A stretch of 64,000 nucleotides of DNA from Chryseobacterium sp. IHB B 17019 (GCF_001456155.1 NZ_CP013293.1:2046001-2110000), one strand, 5' to 3'; counted from the first letter of the stretch, positions 53,113 through 63,070 are shown. A program made the numbers and translations. Notes: generated by a model from the letters alone, not told the origin.

Positions 53113-54141
53113 ATGATAGAGATAAAGAATATTTCAAAAACTTTTCATCAAAATAAACAGTCTTTTAAAGCACTGGACAATGTAACCCTGAATGTTGAGC
53201 AGGGTGACATTGTAGGAATCATCGGGTTTTCCGGAGCGGGAAAAAGTACATTAATCCGGACGGTAAATCTTCTTGAAAAACCGGATTCCGGCGAAATCAT
53301 TATTAATGGTAAAGATTTCACGAAATTAAATACTAAACAATTAGCCAAAGAAAGAAAAAAGATTGGAATGATTTTCCAGCATTTTAACCTTCTTTCTTCA
53401 AGAACGGTTTTTGAAAATATAGCGCTTCCACTGGAATTAGATAATACCAATAAAAGTGAAATCAACAAAAAAGTTAATGAATTACTGAAAATTGTAGGAC
53501 TGGAAGAAAAGGCCAATGATTATCCGAGAAGCCTTTCGGGAGGGCAAAAACAAAGAGTTGCGATTGCAAGAGCTCTGGCAAATGACCCTTATCTCCTACT
53601 CTGTGACGAAGCGACAAGTGCGCTTGATCCCGCCACCACACAATCAATTTTACAATTACTGAGGGATATCAACCAAAAGCTGGGCATTACAATTTTGCTT
53701 ATTACCCATGAAATGGAAGTTATCAAATCCATTTGTAATCACGTCGCTGTGATCGATAAAGGAAAGCTTTTAATTAAAGGAACTTTAAGTGATATTATTT
53801 CAAATAAAGACCACCCAATCATCAAACAATTTTTAAACTCACGTGTTATGACTATACCGCAGGAACTGAATAAAAAACTACAAAAAGAACCACAAGACGG
53901 ATTATTTCCACTTATCGAAGTTGAACTTAATGAAAATTTATCTGTTGAAGACTTACTTTCCATAGTTTATGATAAATATAAAATTCCTTACAAGATTTTG
54001 AAAGCAGATGTAGAATATCTTGGAGAAGCCAATTTCGGAAAACTGCTGCTGCAGCTTCAGGGTGAAGATGAAGAAAATCAGCAGGCCATTTATTATTTTA
54101 ATCAGAATAAAATTCAAAATACGGTAAGAGGATATGCTTAG
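53113..54141 (+). CDS. metN: Methionine ABC importer, ATP-binding protein
   Basis: A 342-residue ABC ATPase. Walker A is GFSGAGKST, signature LSGGQKQRVAIA, Walker B LLLCDEATSALDP, and the H-loop ITHEMEV. A C-terminal NIL domain (about 255-335) is the allosteric methionine-binding domain typical of MetN, by which internal methionine inhibits transport. It overlaps metI by 8 bases. Confidence 0.95.
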   Translation: MIEIKNISKTFHQNKQSFKALDNVTLNVEQGDIVGIIGFSGAGKSTLIRTVNLLEKPDSGEIIINGKDFTKLNTKQLAKERKKIGMIFQHFNLLSSRTVFENIALPLELDNTNKSEINKKVNELLKIVGLEEKANDYPRSLSGGQKQRVAIARALANDPYLLLCDEATSALDPATTQSILQLLRDINQKLGITILLITHEMEVIKSICNHVAVIDKGKLLIKGTLSDIISNKDHPIIKQFLNSRVMTIPQELNKKLQKEPQDGLFPLIEVELNENLSVEDLLSIVYDKYKIPYKILKADVEYLGEANFGKLLLQLQGEDEENQQAIYYFNQNKIQNTVRGYA

Positions 54142-54790
54142 TGATACGGTGATTTCCCTTTTATCGAAGGGAGTTTGGGAGACGGTTTTTATGACATTTG
54201 TTTCAGGATTTTTCGGATTTGTTTTGGGATTACCTGTGGGAATTCTATTATTTCTCACGAGAAAAGGACAACTTTTGGAAAATGTAATTTATAACAGGGT
54301 TTTGTCTGTTTTGGTTAATATTTTTCGATCTATTCCCTTTATTATTTTGATCGTCTGGATGATTCCTTTTACGAGGAGCCTTGTTGGAACATCAATTGGA
54401 ATGAATGCCGCGCTAGTTCCATTAAGCATCGGTGCAGCACCTTTTATAGCCAGATTGGTTGAAAACAGCCTGCTGGAAATTCCTTATGGGTTAATTGAAA
54501 CTGCGAGAGCTTTGGGAGCCAGTCCGTTTCAGATTATCCGGAAAGTTCTGTTGCCGGAAGCACTTCCTTCTTTGATCAATAATGCCACGATTACATTAAT
54601 CACTCTGGTCGGATATTCGGCGATGGGTGGTGCTGTGGGAGCCGGAGGATTAGGGCAGATCGGCTATCAGTACGGTTACATCGGGTATGATGCAGTGATT
54701 ATGAATCTTGTATTGGGTTTATTGGTTGCTATTGTTTTTATTATCCAGTTTTCGGGTGACAGATTGGCGAAGAGGTTTGATCATCGTTAA
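54134..54790 (+). CDS. metI: Methionine ABC importer, permease
   Basis: A 218-residue inner-membrane permease with about five helices. The ABC-permease coupling loop ARALGASPFQIIRKVLLPEA is clear, and the MetI-type segment GYSAMGGAVGAGGLGQIGYQ follows. It forms the channel for methionine uptake with MetN and MetQ. Its start lies inside the end of metN. Confidence 0.95.
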   Translation: MLSDTVISLLSKGVWETVFMTFVSGFFGFVLGLPVGILLFLTRKGQLLENVIYNRVLSVLVNIFRSIPFIILIVWMIPFTRSLVGTSIGMNAALVPLSIGAAPFIARLVENSLLEIPYGLIETARALGASPFQIIRKVLLPEALPSLINNATITLITLVGYSAMGGAVGAGGLGQIGYQYGYIGYDAVIMNLVLGLLVAIVFIIQFSGDRLAKRFDHR

Positions 54791-54961
54791 TTGTTGGAGA
54801 GTGAGAGAATTTGAGAGTGTGAGCATATGAGAGTTTTAGCGTGTGAGCGTTTTGACTTTTGAATATAGTGTGAATGTGAAATAGTGCAGATAAAGGGCTT
54901 ATTTGCAATTAGCTTATCAGCCTTTTATCGTTTTAAAAAATTTTTACTTAAATAATTTACA
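54791..54961. repeat. Degenerate GAGAGTGTGAG repeats between metI and metQ
   Basis: Several imperfect copies of the unit GAGAGTGTGAG or its variants (GTGTGAGCGT, GTGAGAGAAT) lie between 54797 and 54890. No gene or clear terminator is present. Confidence 0.5.
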
Positions 54962-55774
54962 ATGAAAAAAATAAAGACTTTAGGTTTATTGTCGGCAATC
55001 CTGTTGTTATTTACAGCTTGTAATTCAACGAAAAAAGATGATCCTAATTATATTAAAATCGGGATCACTTCCGGGCCGGAGCAGGAAATCGCAGAAACAG
55101 CAAAAAAGGTAGCGAAAGAAAAGTACAATCTTGAAGTAGAGCTTGTTGCATTCAATGATTATGTCGTGCCGAATGAAGCTTTGAATAACGGAGATATCGA
55201 TGCCAATGCGTTTCAGCATGTTCCTTATTTAAACGAGCAGGCCAAACAGAGAGGCTATAAATTAGCGGTTGTCGGAAATACTTTTGTATACCCGATTGTA
55301 GCCTATTCAAAAAAGATAAAAAATATCAGCGAGCTTCAAAACGGAAGCACAATTGTCATTCCAAACGACCCTACAAACGGAGGTCGCTCTTTACTTCTTT
55401 TACAGAAAAACGGATTATTAAAATTAAAAGAAGGAATCGGATTATTACCAAAAGTAACCGACATCGCCGACAATCCGAAACAGTTGAAAATCCTTGAAAT
55501 TGAAGCTCCCCAACTGCCCAGAGTGTTGGATGACAAAGAAGTTGCTTTAGCTATAATTAATAATAATTTTGCCGCTCAGGCCGGATTAGATGCCAATAAA
55601 CAGGGCATTCTTAAGGAAGACAAAGACTCACCTTACGTTAATGTAATTGTTGCCAGACACGACAATAAAACCTCCGAAAAGGTGAAAAACTTTGTAAAAG
55701 CTTATGAGTCCGATGAAGTAGCGAAAAAAGCGGAGGAAATTTTCAAAGGCGGCGCTATTAAAGGCTGGAACTGA
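54962..55774 (+). CDS. metQ: Methionine-binding lipoprotein
   Basis: A 270-residue NlpA/MetQ-family lipoprotein. The lipobox LFTAC has its lipid-modified cysteine at C20. The mature protein shows IGITSGPEQEIAE, the FNDYVVPNEALNNGDIDANA ligand region and NNFAAQAGLD. It captures methionine in the periplasm, anchored to a membrane, and delivers it to MetI. It lies 171 bases after metI, further than usual for this operon. Confidence 0.95.
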   Translation: MKKIKTLGLLSAILLLFTACNSTKKDDPNYIKIGITSGPEQEIAETAKKVAKEKYNLEVELVAFNDYVVPNEALNNGDIDANAFQHVPYLNEQAKQRGYKLAVVGNTFVYPIVAYSKKIKNISELQNGSTIVIPNDPTNGGRSLLLLQKNGLLKLKEGIGLLPKVTDIADNPKQLKILEIEAPQLPRVLDDKEVALAIINNNFAAQAGLDANKQGILKEDKDSPYVNVIVARHDNKTSEKVKNFVKAYESDEVAKKAEEIFKGGAIKGWN

Positions 55775-55791
55775 GAAAAGTGAAGGGTCAG

Positions 55792-55858
55792 AAAGTCAAT
55801 TATGAATAGTGAATTTTCCAACATCATGTATATTGACTTTTCACATAATTGGCTATTG
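55792..55858. repeat. Palindromic intergenic element after metQ
   Basis: AAAGTCAAT (55792-55800) and ATTGACTTT (55832-55840) are inverted copies. The flanking AATAGTGAATTTT (about 55805-55817) also occurs in the element at 34757-34855. Confidence 0.45.
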
Positions 55859-55870
55859 ACAATTAACATA

Positions 55871-55910
55871 AAAAGACATCATTTCAATGATTGAGATGGT
55901 GCCTTTTCTG
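55871..55910 (+). terminator. Probable terminator of the metNIQ operon
   Basis: Stem AAAAG-A-CATCAT / ATGGTG-C-CTTTT with two wobble or unpaired positions ends in a T-rich stretch. Confidence 0.5.
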
Positions 55911-55980
55911 TTTAAACCAATTTTCAACAGTAACAAATTGGTTATTAATAACCATTTGTATAATTTTTCATTTTCTCAAT

Positions 55981-56010
55981 TTGAGATAATAAATATTTTT
56001 GCTATTTTTG
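55981..56010 (+). promoter_or_regulatory. Promoter of the second GH3 gene
   Basis: TTG at 55981-55983 and TATTTTTG at 56003-56010 are spaced 19 bases apart, matching the Bacteroidota -33/-7 consensus. It supports the ATG at 56034 as start. Confidence 0.7.
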
Positions 56011-56033
56011 TTTTCAATCAAAAAAGGCTTTTT

Positions 56034-58298
56034 ATGTTCAAGAAAACCGCCATCGTAAGTTTATTTACCCTTATTTCTGCTTCGTATATGGCTCAAAATA
56101 CTACTGCTTTACCCGTTTATTTAGACGATTCAAAACCTGTTGAGCAACGCATTCAGGATGCACTTTCCAGAATGACGCTGGAAGAAAAAATTGCTATGAT
56201 CCATGCACAGTCAAAATTCAGTTCACCTGGAGTTCCAAGGCTGGGAATTCCGGAATTCTGGACCACTGACGGCCCGCACGGTGTTCGCCCCGAAGTAATG
56301 TGGGACGAATGGAACCAGGCAGGATGGACGAACGACTCTATCATTGCCTACCCTGCTTTAACGGCACTTTCCGCAACATGGAACAAAAATATGTCATGGA
56401 ATTACGGTAAAGCCCTTGGAGAGGAAGCCCGATACAGGAAAAAAGACATTCTTCTGGGCCCCGGAGTGAATATTTACAGAACTCCACTGAACGGAAGAAA
56501 CTTCGAATACATGGGAGAAGATCCTTTTTTAACATCAAAAATGGTGGTTCCCTATATCAAAGGAGTGCAGTCAAATGGTGTGGCAACTTCGGTGAAGCAT
56601 TATGCTTTAAACAATCAGGAAATGTTCCGTCATACAAGCAATGTGAACGTAGACGACAGGACGTTGTATGAAATTTATCTTCCGCCCTTCAAAGCGGCGG
56701 TGACGGAAGGTGATTCCTGGACGATCATGGGTGCTTACGACATGTACAAAGGGCAATACGCGAGCCAGAATCAATATTTATTAAATGATATTCTTAAAAA
56801 AGAATGGAATTATAAAGGCGTGGTGGTTTCCGACTGGGGCGCTGTAAACAATACGGAACAGGCCATCCACAACGGATTAGACCTTGAATTCGGAAGCTGG
56901 ACAAACGGGCTTTCGGAGGGAAATTCTAATGCTTATGACAATTATTATTTAGCTAAACCTTATTTAAAATTAATTAAAGAAGGAAAAGTGGGAACCGAAG
57001 AGCTCGACGATAAAGTAACAAGATTGCTTCGCCTGGCTTATAAAACGACGATGAACAGGAACAAACCCTTCGGAAATATTGCTTCCGAAGAGCATAAAGC
57101 GGTTGCCAAAGAAATCGGTGAAGAAGGAATTGTCTTGTTGAAAAATCAGGGAAATGTGCTTCCGATTGATCTTAATAAAGCTAAAAAAATTGCCGTTATC
57201 GGTGAAAATGCCATTAAAATCATGACGGTCGGTGGTGGTTCTTCATCTTTAAAAGTGAAATACGAAACCCTTCCTCTAGCCGGAATTAAAACCAGATTCG
57301 GGAAACAGGCAGATGTACAGTATGCGAGAGGTTATGTTGGAGATATTGGCGGAGAGTACAACGGTGTAAAATCGGGTCAAAACCTGAAAGACGAGCGTTC
57401 TCCACAGGAATTGCTGAATGAAGCCGTAGAATTAGCAAAAAATTCCGATTATGTAATTTTCGTGGGTGGATTGAATAAAGCTGATTTCCAGGACAGTGAA
57501 GGAAATGACAGAAAAAGCTACGGACTGCCTTATAATCAAGACAATGTGATTTCTGCGCTGGCAAAAGCAAACAAAAATCTTGCGGTAGTTTTGGTTTCAG
57601 GAAACGCGGTTGCAATGCCTTGGATAAAAGAAGTTCCTACGATTGTTCAGGCTTGGTATCTAGGTTCTGAAGCCGGAAATTCGATCGCTTCCGTATTGGC
57701 GGGAGATGCGAATCCGTCAGGAAAACTGCCGTTTACTTTCCCTGTAAAACTGGAAGATAATTCCGCCCACCAAATGGGAGAATATCCCGGAAATAAAGAG
57801 GAATTGGCTGCTGGAAAAGGAAAAGACCAGAATAATCCAATCAATATTACCTATAACGAAGGGATTTTGGTAGGTTACCGTTGGCATGACACGAAAAAAA
57901 TTAAACCATTATTCAGTTTTGGACATGGTTTGAGCTATACCACTTTTGAATTCGGGAAGGCAAAAGCTGACAAAACAACGATTTCTCAGGACGATAAAAT
58001 TACATTTACCGTTAAGGTTAAAAATACAGGAAAAAGAGCCGGCGCGGAAGTTGCCCAGCTGTATATCAGCGATTTGAAATCTTCTGTTCAGCGTCCTGCA
58101 AAGGAACTGAAAGGTTTTGAAAAAGTATTTTTAAATCCGGGAGAAGAAAAAGAAGTGACTTTTACGATTGATAAAACAGCTCTAAGTTTCTTCGATGCCG
58201 ACAAGCACGACTGGGTTGCAGAACCTGGAGATTTTGAAGCACTGATCGGGAATTCATCAGACGCCATTAAGACGAAGGTGAAGTTTACACTGAAGTAA
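56034..58298 (+). CDS. GH3 beta-glucosidase (BglX-like), secreted
   Basis: The frame is open from 55887, but the promoter lies inside that extension. The signal peptide starts at the ATG at 56034 (MFKKTAIVSLFTLISASYMA), giving 754 residues. The GH3 barrel has GPHGVRPEV, SVKHYALNNQE and the nucleophile D267 in VVSDWGAV. The C-terminal sandwich and fibronectin-III-like domain (FGHGLSYTTFEFG) follow. Unlike the enzyme at 18656 it has no PA14 insert. It likely removes beta-linked glucose or xylose from oligosaccharides. Confidence 0.93.
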   Translation: MFKKTAIVSLFTLISASYMAQNTTALPVYLDDSKPVEQRIQDALSRMTLEEKIAMIHAQSKFSSPGVPRLGIPEFWTTDGPHGVRPEVMWDEWNQAGWTNDSIIAYPALTALSATWNKNMSWNYGKALGEEARYRKKDILLGPGVNIYRTPLNGRNFEYMGEDPFLTSKMVVPYIKGVQSNGVATSVKHYALNNQEMFRHTSNVNVDDRTLYEIYLPPFKAAVTEGDSWTIMGAYDMYKGQYASQNQYLLNDILKKEWNYKGVVVSDWGAVNNTEQAIHNGLDLEFGSWTNGLSEGNSNAYDNYYLAKPYLKLIKEGKVGTEELDDKVTRLLRLAYKTTMNRNKPFGNIASEEHKAVAKEIGEEGIVLLKNQGNVLPIDLNKAKKIAVIGENAIKIMTVGGGSSSLKVKYETLPLAGIKTRFGKQADVQYARGYVGDIGGEYNGVKSGQNLKDERSPQELLNEAVELAKNSDYVIFVGGLNKADFQDSEGNDRKSYGLPYNQDNVISALAKANKNLAVVLVSGNAVAMPWIKEVPTIVQAWYLGSEAGNSIASVLAGDANPSGKLPFTFPVKLEDNSAHQMGEYPGNKEELAAGKGKDQNNPINITYNEGILVGYRWHDTKKIKPLFSFGHGLSYTTFEFGKAKADKTTISQDDKITFTVKVKNTGKRAGAEVAQLYISDLKSSVQRPAKELKGFEKVFLNPGEEKEVTFTIDKTALSFFDADKHDWVAEPGDFEALIGNSSDAIKTKVKFTLK

Positions 58299-58323
58299 TT
58301 TTACTTATTTATATTTCTAAATG

Positions 58324-58354
58324 AATGCCCGGATTTTTATTTGGGCATTTTTTA
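58324..58354 (+). terminator. Intrinsic terminator of the GH3 gene
   Basis: Stem AATGCCC / GGGCATT with T residues following, 26 bases beyond the stop. Confidence 0.8.
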
Positions 58355-58492
58355 ATTAAATTGATATTCGTTCAACCTCTGTTCACCGGATTTATTTAAA
58401 ATTTTATTTTCAACAGCCCATTTCAAATCCCTGCTTGCTGTAGGTGCAGAGCAATTAATTCTAATATTTTGTCTGTAATAAGTATAAGGTGG
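58352..58492 (-). pseudogene. Possible C-terminal remnant of a Fic-like protein
   Basis: The end of a small minus-strand frame reads INCSAPTASRDLKWAVENKI then LNKSGEQRLNEYQF. This resembles the winged helix-turn-helix tail of Fic-family proteins (pattern TASRDLxxLVExGIL..GxGRxxxY). No Fic core lies upstream, since the adjoining gene on that strand is an unrelated barrel protein. If real, it is a leftover fragment. Confidence 0.3.
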
Positions 58493-58596
58493 TTTCAAAA
58501 TATCATTTGATAGTATCAAAAAAGATATTGATTTTAAACTTAACAAAAAAGCATCTGAAGTTTCAGACACTTTGATTTAATTAAAATTAAGTTTAT

Positions 58597-60768
58597 TTAC
58601 TTTGCTCCTCCCGCATTTTTCTCAACATCCGTTTTGGTATTTTCTTTTACCTTCTGATTTCCAAAACGTTTTACAAATGAAAGCGAAACACCGTACCAAT
58701 CCCATTTCATAGAATTTCTGATGGTTCCGGTCTGGTTATATGTTGTCGCATCAAAATTAGGTCTCTGGAAAATATTCATCAGCTGTAAACTGGCTTCCAT
58801 CTGGGTTTTCGGGAAAATTTTGGTTACAGAGATATTATGGAAAAAATTGGTTTTGTTGGCGTAAGAATTCCCGTTATTCTGATTGGCTATTTCTACCCAT
58901 GCGCTTACATTAATATTTTTATTAAAAAGGTTGGTATACGAAATATTTGTAGAGCCTCCCCAATAACTTATATAATCTTTTGCTTCCAGATTATTTTTTA
59001 GATTAAAATCGCTGTTATCCAGATAATACCATCCGAATCCGACATTTACGCTCATTTTATTTTTTAAAAATGTTTGATTGGTATTGGCAAAAAGATAATA
59101 TTTCTCGACTCTTCCTTTAAAATTATCCGGCTGGGTAATTGTTCTGTTTTTCCCCGGATTTGCAGGATCGGTTTCAAAAATATAGCTCGTCCAGTAATCC
59201 TGATCCGTATACATGTATCTTGCTGAAATAAAATATTTCTTAAAAAGCCCCAGTTTCATGTATAATCTGTGGTTCGGATTCGGCTCCAGCTCCATATTTC
59301 CGCGGCTAAAAAATCCGTTGTCGTTGGGAGTCATAAAAGGATTAAATTCCGCGTACCAGGGGCGCCACAGGCTTCTGTTATAAGTAAAACTCAGATCATA
59401 TTTATCAGAAAAAGAATACTTTAACAGTAAATTGGGCAAAAAGGTTCCGTAAGAATCTTTTCTGCTTGTACCGGCTACATCCTGACGCATTTTATAATCG
59501 ATATGTTCATAACGGATCCCAAATCTGGCCTCTAATTTTTTAAAGAAAGTTTTACTATAATTCGCATACAATGAATTAATATTATCCTCATAATGAAAAA
59601 CATCATGGCCGCTAAGCCCGTTAATTTGAGTGGCAAACAAATCATTAGGAACAACATTATTATTAAAATCCATTTTACCACCCACTTCCAGCGTACCCCA
59701 TTCTTTTCCTAAAGGCTGAGTATAATCGACTTTAACATAATAATTTCTGTTTTCGCTGTCCGATAGAACACGGGTCTCGTTCATGGTGGGAGGATTGGTA
59801 AGAACTACTCTGTTATTCACAAAATTGTTATCCTCGGATTGCCCGTAGTAATTGGAACCTACATTAATATCTAAAATCCTGTTTTTTTCTTTATCATAAA
59901 ATTTATAAAAAATATTGGTTCCCAAAGTACGGCTAAGCCCCGACGCCCATTGATTCTGAGAATAAGAATTATTAAAAACATCATTGACGTGCGTTATTCC
60001 GGTTGCATCTGCAGAATTCATCGACTTCCCCTGATAGTACTCCAAAATAAGTCCCATTGTATTCTTATCATTCAGCTCAAATTCTGAAGTGGAAGAAACA
60101 GAAGGGCTCTTGCTTCTGCCTGTGCTTTCAGTATTGATTTGCGTGGCAGAATTATCCGCATACACCTCGCTCAGAAGGGCACTTTTCTGAAGATAGGTAT
60201 TATCGCTGTAGCTTCCGATAAAGGTCTGGGTAAAATTCTTCTTATGATAATTAAGATTAAGATTCGTGTACTGTGAATTCTTCGCCTGTTGTCTGTTGTT
60301 CAGGGTTATGCTTCCTTTTATTCCTTCATCATCTCTCTTTTTCAACACGATATTAATGACAGATCCGGCCGTTTCATATCTTGAAGACGGACTTGTAATC
60401 ACCTCGATTTTCATGAGATTATCGGCAGGAATTGTTTTTAAATACTCCTTTAATTCCTTGCCTGTAAAAACAGATTTTCGGTCATTAATATAGACCGTTA
60501 CCGATTCTCCTTCCGCTTTTATGGCATCATTGTTATCAATACTCAGCAAAGGGGTCATTCTCAAAACATCCCAGGTTGTATTTCCGGCTAAAATAGAACT
60601 GTTGGCAACATTAAAAACAGTGCGGTCAATTTTGGATTCTACCGTTGGTTTTCTGCCCGTTAACGTAACAGCCTCAATTTCCTTTTCCTTTTTTATGGTA
60701 TCTTTTTTCTCCTGAGCAAATACCAAAAGGTTCGTCAGTAAAGCGATTGATGAAAATAATCTTTTCAT
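58597..60768 (-). CDS. Outer-membrane beta-barrel/TonB-dependent receptor-like protein
   Basis: A 723-residue outer-membrane protein with signal peptide (IALLTNLLVFA-QE). The plug-like N-terminal region (TWDVLRMTPLLSIDNND, IEVITSPSSRYETAGSVI, NIVLKKR) is followed by a long barrel (KNFTQTFIGSY). It matches the outer-membrane beta-barrel family with a CarboxypepD/TonB-plug layout but lacks a long TonB box. The ligand is unknown. Monocistronic. Confidence 0.9.
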   Translation of the reverse strand: MKRLFSSIALLTNLLVFAQEKKDTIKKEKEIEAVTLTGRKPTVESKIDRTVFNVANSSILAGNTTWDVLRMTPLLSIDNNDAIKAEGESVTVYINDRKSVFTGKELKEYLKTIPADNLMKIEVITSPSSRYETAGSVINIVLKKRDDEGIKGSITLNNRQQAKNSQYTNLNLNYHKKNFTQTFIGSYSDNTYLQKSALLSEVYADNSATQINTESTGRSKSPSVSSTSEFELNDKNTMGLILEYYQGKSMNSADATGITHVNDVFNNSYSQNQWASGLSRTLGTNIFYKFYDKEKNRILDINVGSNYYGQSEDNNFVNNRVVLTNPPTMNETRVLSDSENRNYYVKVDYTQPLGKEWGTLEVGGKMDFNNNVVPNDLFATQINGLSGHDVFHYEDNINSLYANYSKTFFKKLEARFGIRYEHIDYKMRQDVAGTSRKDSYGTFLPNLLLKYSFSDKYDLSFTYNRSLWRPWYAEFNPFMTPNDNGFFSRGNMELEPNPNHRLYMKLGLFKKYFISARYMYTDQDYWTSYIFETDPANPGKNRTITQPDNFKGRVEKYYLFANTNQTFLKNKMSVNVGFGWYYLDNSDFNLKNNLEAKDYISYWGGSTNISYTNLFNKNINVSAWVEIANQNNGNSYANKTNFFHNISVTKIFPKTQMEASLQLMNIFQRPNFDATTYNQTGTIRNSMKWDWYGVSLSFVKRFGNQKVKENTKTDVEKNAGGAK

Positions 60769-60870
60769 TAGTTATTACGTTTTTCTATAAGACACCAAAT
60801 GTTGAATAATGTTACATTAAATCGTAAAAAAAATGAAAAAATATTTTTTTAGAGGTTAAAATCTTGAAAT

Positions 60871-61617
60871 TTAAACTTCAATAATCAACTCTTTCTCATA
60901 GCCATTATATTTCTCTACGACATATCCATGAGGATTACAGATAATTTCCGTTTCTCCGATTTTGTATCTTGAAGGTGTATGAATATGTCCGTGGATCCAA
61001 TACAAAGGCTGATGTTCAAGAATAAAATCCTCAAGATTAGAAGCATAAGCCGACGTTAATGGATCTTCTTTGAAATGCTCGGGAACCGATTTTATACTTG
61101 GTGCGTGATGAGTCACAACAATATTTTTGAGATCTTTTGAATTTTCCAAACTCTCTTGAAGCCAGGCCTTTGAAAATTGATGAATTTTAAAAATATCAAC
61201 CGACCTCATTTTTGAATAAGAAGGATCGCTCCTGATTTGTTTATAATCATTCATTCCGTTTTGACATACAAATCCATAATATCTCGGATCTCCGAAGATG
61301 GAAAAATCCGTCCATAAAGTTGCTCCATGAAAACGAATTCCATCAATATCCACAAAAGAATCTTCCAACAGAAAAACATTTGAATCCTGCGCCAATTCTT
61401 TTATTTTATTTAAAGTTTTAGGATAAGAACCTTTGTAATATTCATGGTTTCCAAGAACATAAATCACCGGTTTATTGGGGATTTTTGTTTTAATCCATTC
61501 AATTCCTTTTGTCCCCAGATTCACATCTCCAGCCAAAACAACAAGATCTGCATTATCAAAAGATAAATCAGTATATCCAAACTCCTGATGCAGGTCGCTG
61601 ATGATTTGTATTTTCAT
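60871..61617 (-). CDS. Calcineurin-like metallophosphoesterase
   Basis: A 248-residue protein with all the metal-binding motifs: SDLHQEF, GDVNLG, GNHEYY, VTHHAP and HGHIHTP. It lacks a signal peptide and is probably a cytoplasmic phosphoesterase. The substrate cannot be predicted. Confidence 0.92.
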   Translation of the reverse strand: MKIQIISDLHQEFGYTDLSFDNADLVVLAGDVNLGTKGIEWIKTKIPNKPVIYVLGNHEYYKGSYPKTLNKIKELAQDSNVFLLEDSFVDIDGIRFHGATLWTDFSIFGDPRYYGFVCQNGMNDYKQIRSDPSYSKMRSVDIFKIHQFSKAWLQESLENSKDLKNIVVTHHAPSIKSVPEHFKEDPLTSAYASNLEDFILEHQPLYWIHGHIHTPSRYKIGETEIICNPHGYVVEKYNGYEKELIIEV

Positions 61618-61626
61618 TTAGCTAAA

Positions 61627-61657
61627 ATAAAAAAGAACCGGCACATTACACCGATTC
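61627..61657 (-). terminator. Intrinsic terminator of the MFS gene
   Basis: A 7-bp stem GAATCGG / CCGGTTC (one wobble) has its T run on the minus strand, 22 bases beyond the MFS stop. Confidence 0.65.
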
Positions 61658-61678
61658 CTCTTTATATATTATGAATTC

Positions 61679-63070
61679 TTAATTATTTGAAACAACCATT
61701 TCTGCTTCCTTAATTTTAATACTCTTTAAAATAAAGTACACTAACATTCCCAATGCAAACACGGCATATCCCACGAGAATAATTAAACTTAAATTCCCGA
61801 CCGCCAATGTTGATGGGAAAACCTGGCTCATTAAAGTCATGAAAGACAACCCGATTCCCGCTCCCAAAAAGTAACTGGTAGACCCCAAGCTTGAAGCCAC
61901 ACCATAACTTGAGGCATTCACATCCTGAATTCCCAACACTGACAAAGCCGTAAAACAAAAGGTCATTCCTATCCCTGAAATACAAGCCGCTCCCAATAAA
62001 ACCAACGGTAATGAGTGACCAAAATATACCGAAAACAGTAAAATTAAAGCTCCTGATAGCATGAAAATCCACCCGAAAACTCCCATTTGGGAAGAATTTA
62101 ATCTTTTAGAGATATGAGGTAAAACAAATTTGGCCACCAAAGCAGACATCACACTGAACGGAACCAACATCAATCCCGCGGAAGCCGCGCTGTGATTCAT
62201 ATCTTTTTGCAGCATCAATGAAATCAGGAACAAAAATCCGATGAAAAAAGCTCCCAACGCAACAAAAGTAAGATTGGAAACCTTCAACGATTTATGTTTA
62301 AATAATTTTAAATCAATCAAAGGCTGAGACACAGATTTTAAGCGATAAAATACCATTGACAGTAACAAAACAGCTACAATTAAAGAAGAAACGACCATAA
62401 AAGTTTTTTCCTTAATGTGAATCAATTCGTGTGTTCCGTAAGTCAAGCTAAGCAATCCCAAGACCAGTAAAATTCCCGAAGCAACGTCAGTTTTCTGAGA
62501 TTTTCCTGATGTTTCATCCTTCGGAAGATATTGAAAAGCAAAAACTAACGTAATTAAAAGAACCGGAACATTGATAAGAAAAACCCAATGCCAGCTTAGA
62601 TATGTACTGATAATTCCGCCCAGTGAAAGCCCACTTCCCGAACCAATCGCTGCAAACGAACTGAAAATCCCGATCGCCCTGTTTCTCTCCTGATCTTCTT
62701 TAAAAGTATTGGTCACAATTGACATCGCAGAAGGCATGATGAAAGCCGCTCCCAATCCCTGTAAAGCCCGGAAAACAGCCAATGTTTCAAAGCTGGTTGA
62801 CAATCCCGCACCTAAAGAAGTGAGCATAAAAATCAATGATCCTAAAAGAAAAATCTTCCTACGACCGATCTGATCTGAAAGTTTTCCTCCAATAATCAGA
62901 AAACCACCAAAAAATAGCACATACAACGTCTGCAACCACTGAACCGTCTCCGCTCCGATACCGAATTGTTCCTGAATGGAAGGAATCGTCAAATTAATAA
63001 TCGCAATATCCAAAGCCTCCACAAATGTTCCCACCGATGCTAAAATTAATATTAAATTCTTTCTTTCCAT
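61679..63070 (-). CDS. MFS drug/metabolite exporter (DHA2-like)
   Basis: The frame opens at a TTG at 63079, but the ATG at 63068-63070 (MERKNLILILASVGTFVEAL) is preferred, giving 463 residues. About 14 membrane helices are expected. Motif A is GGKLSDQIGRRKIFL and motif C-like sequences follow (GSGSGLSLGG). It exports small molecules with proton antiport. It is divergent from an Lrp/AsnC regulator, so an amino-acid-linked substrate is possible. Confidence 0.9.
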   Translation of the reverse strand: MERKNLILILASVGTFVEALDIAIINLTIPSIQEQFGIGAETVQWLQTLYVLFFGGFLIIGGKLSDQIGRRKIFLLGSLIFMLTSLGAGLSTSFETLAVFRALQGLGAAFIMPSAMSIVTNTFKEDQERNRAIGIFSSFAAIGSGSGLSLGGIISTYLSWHWVFLINVPVLLITLVFAFQYLPKDETSGKSQKTDVASGILLVLGLLSLTYGTHELIHIKEKTFMVVSSLIVAVLLLSMVFYRLKSVSQPLIDLKLFKHKSLKVSNLTFVALGAFFIGFLFLISLMLQKDMNHSAASAGLMLVPFSVMSALVAKFVLPHISKRLNSSQMGVFGWIFMLSGALILLFSVYFGHSLPLVLLGAACISGIGMTFCFTALSVLGIQDVNASSYGVASSLGSTSYFLGAGIGLSFMTLMSQVFPSTLAVGNLSLIILVGYAVFALGMLVYFILKSIKIKEAEMVVSNN

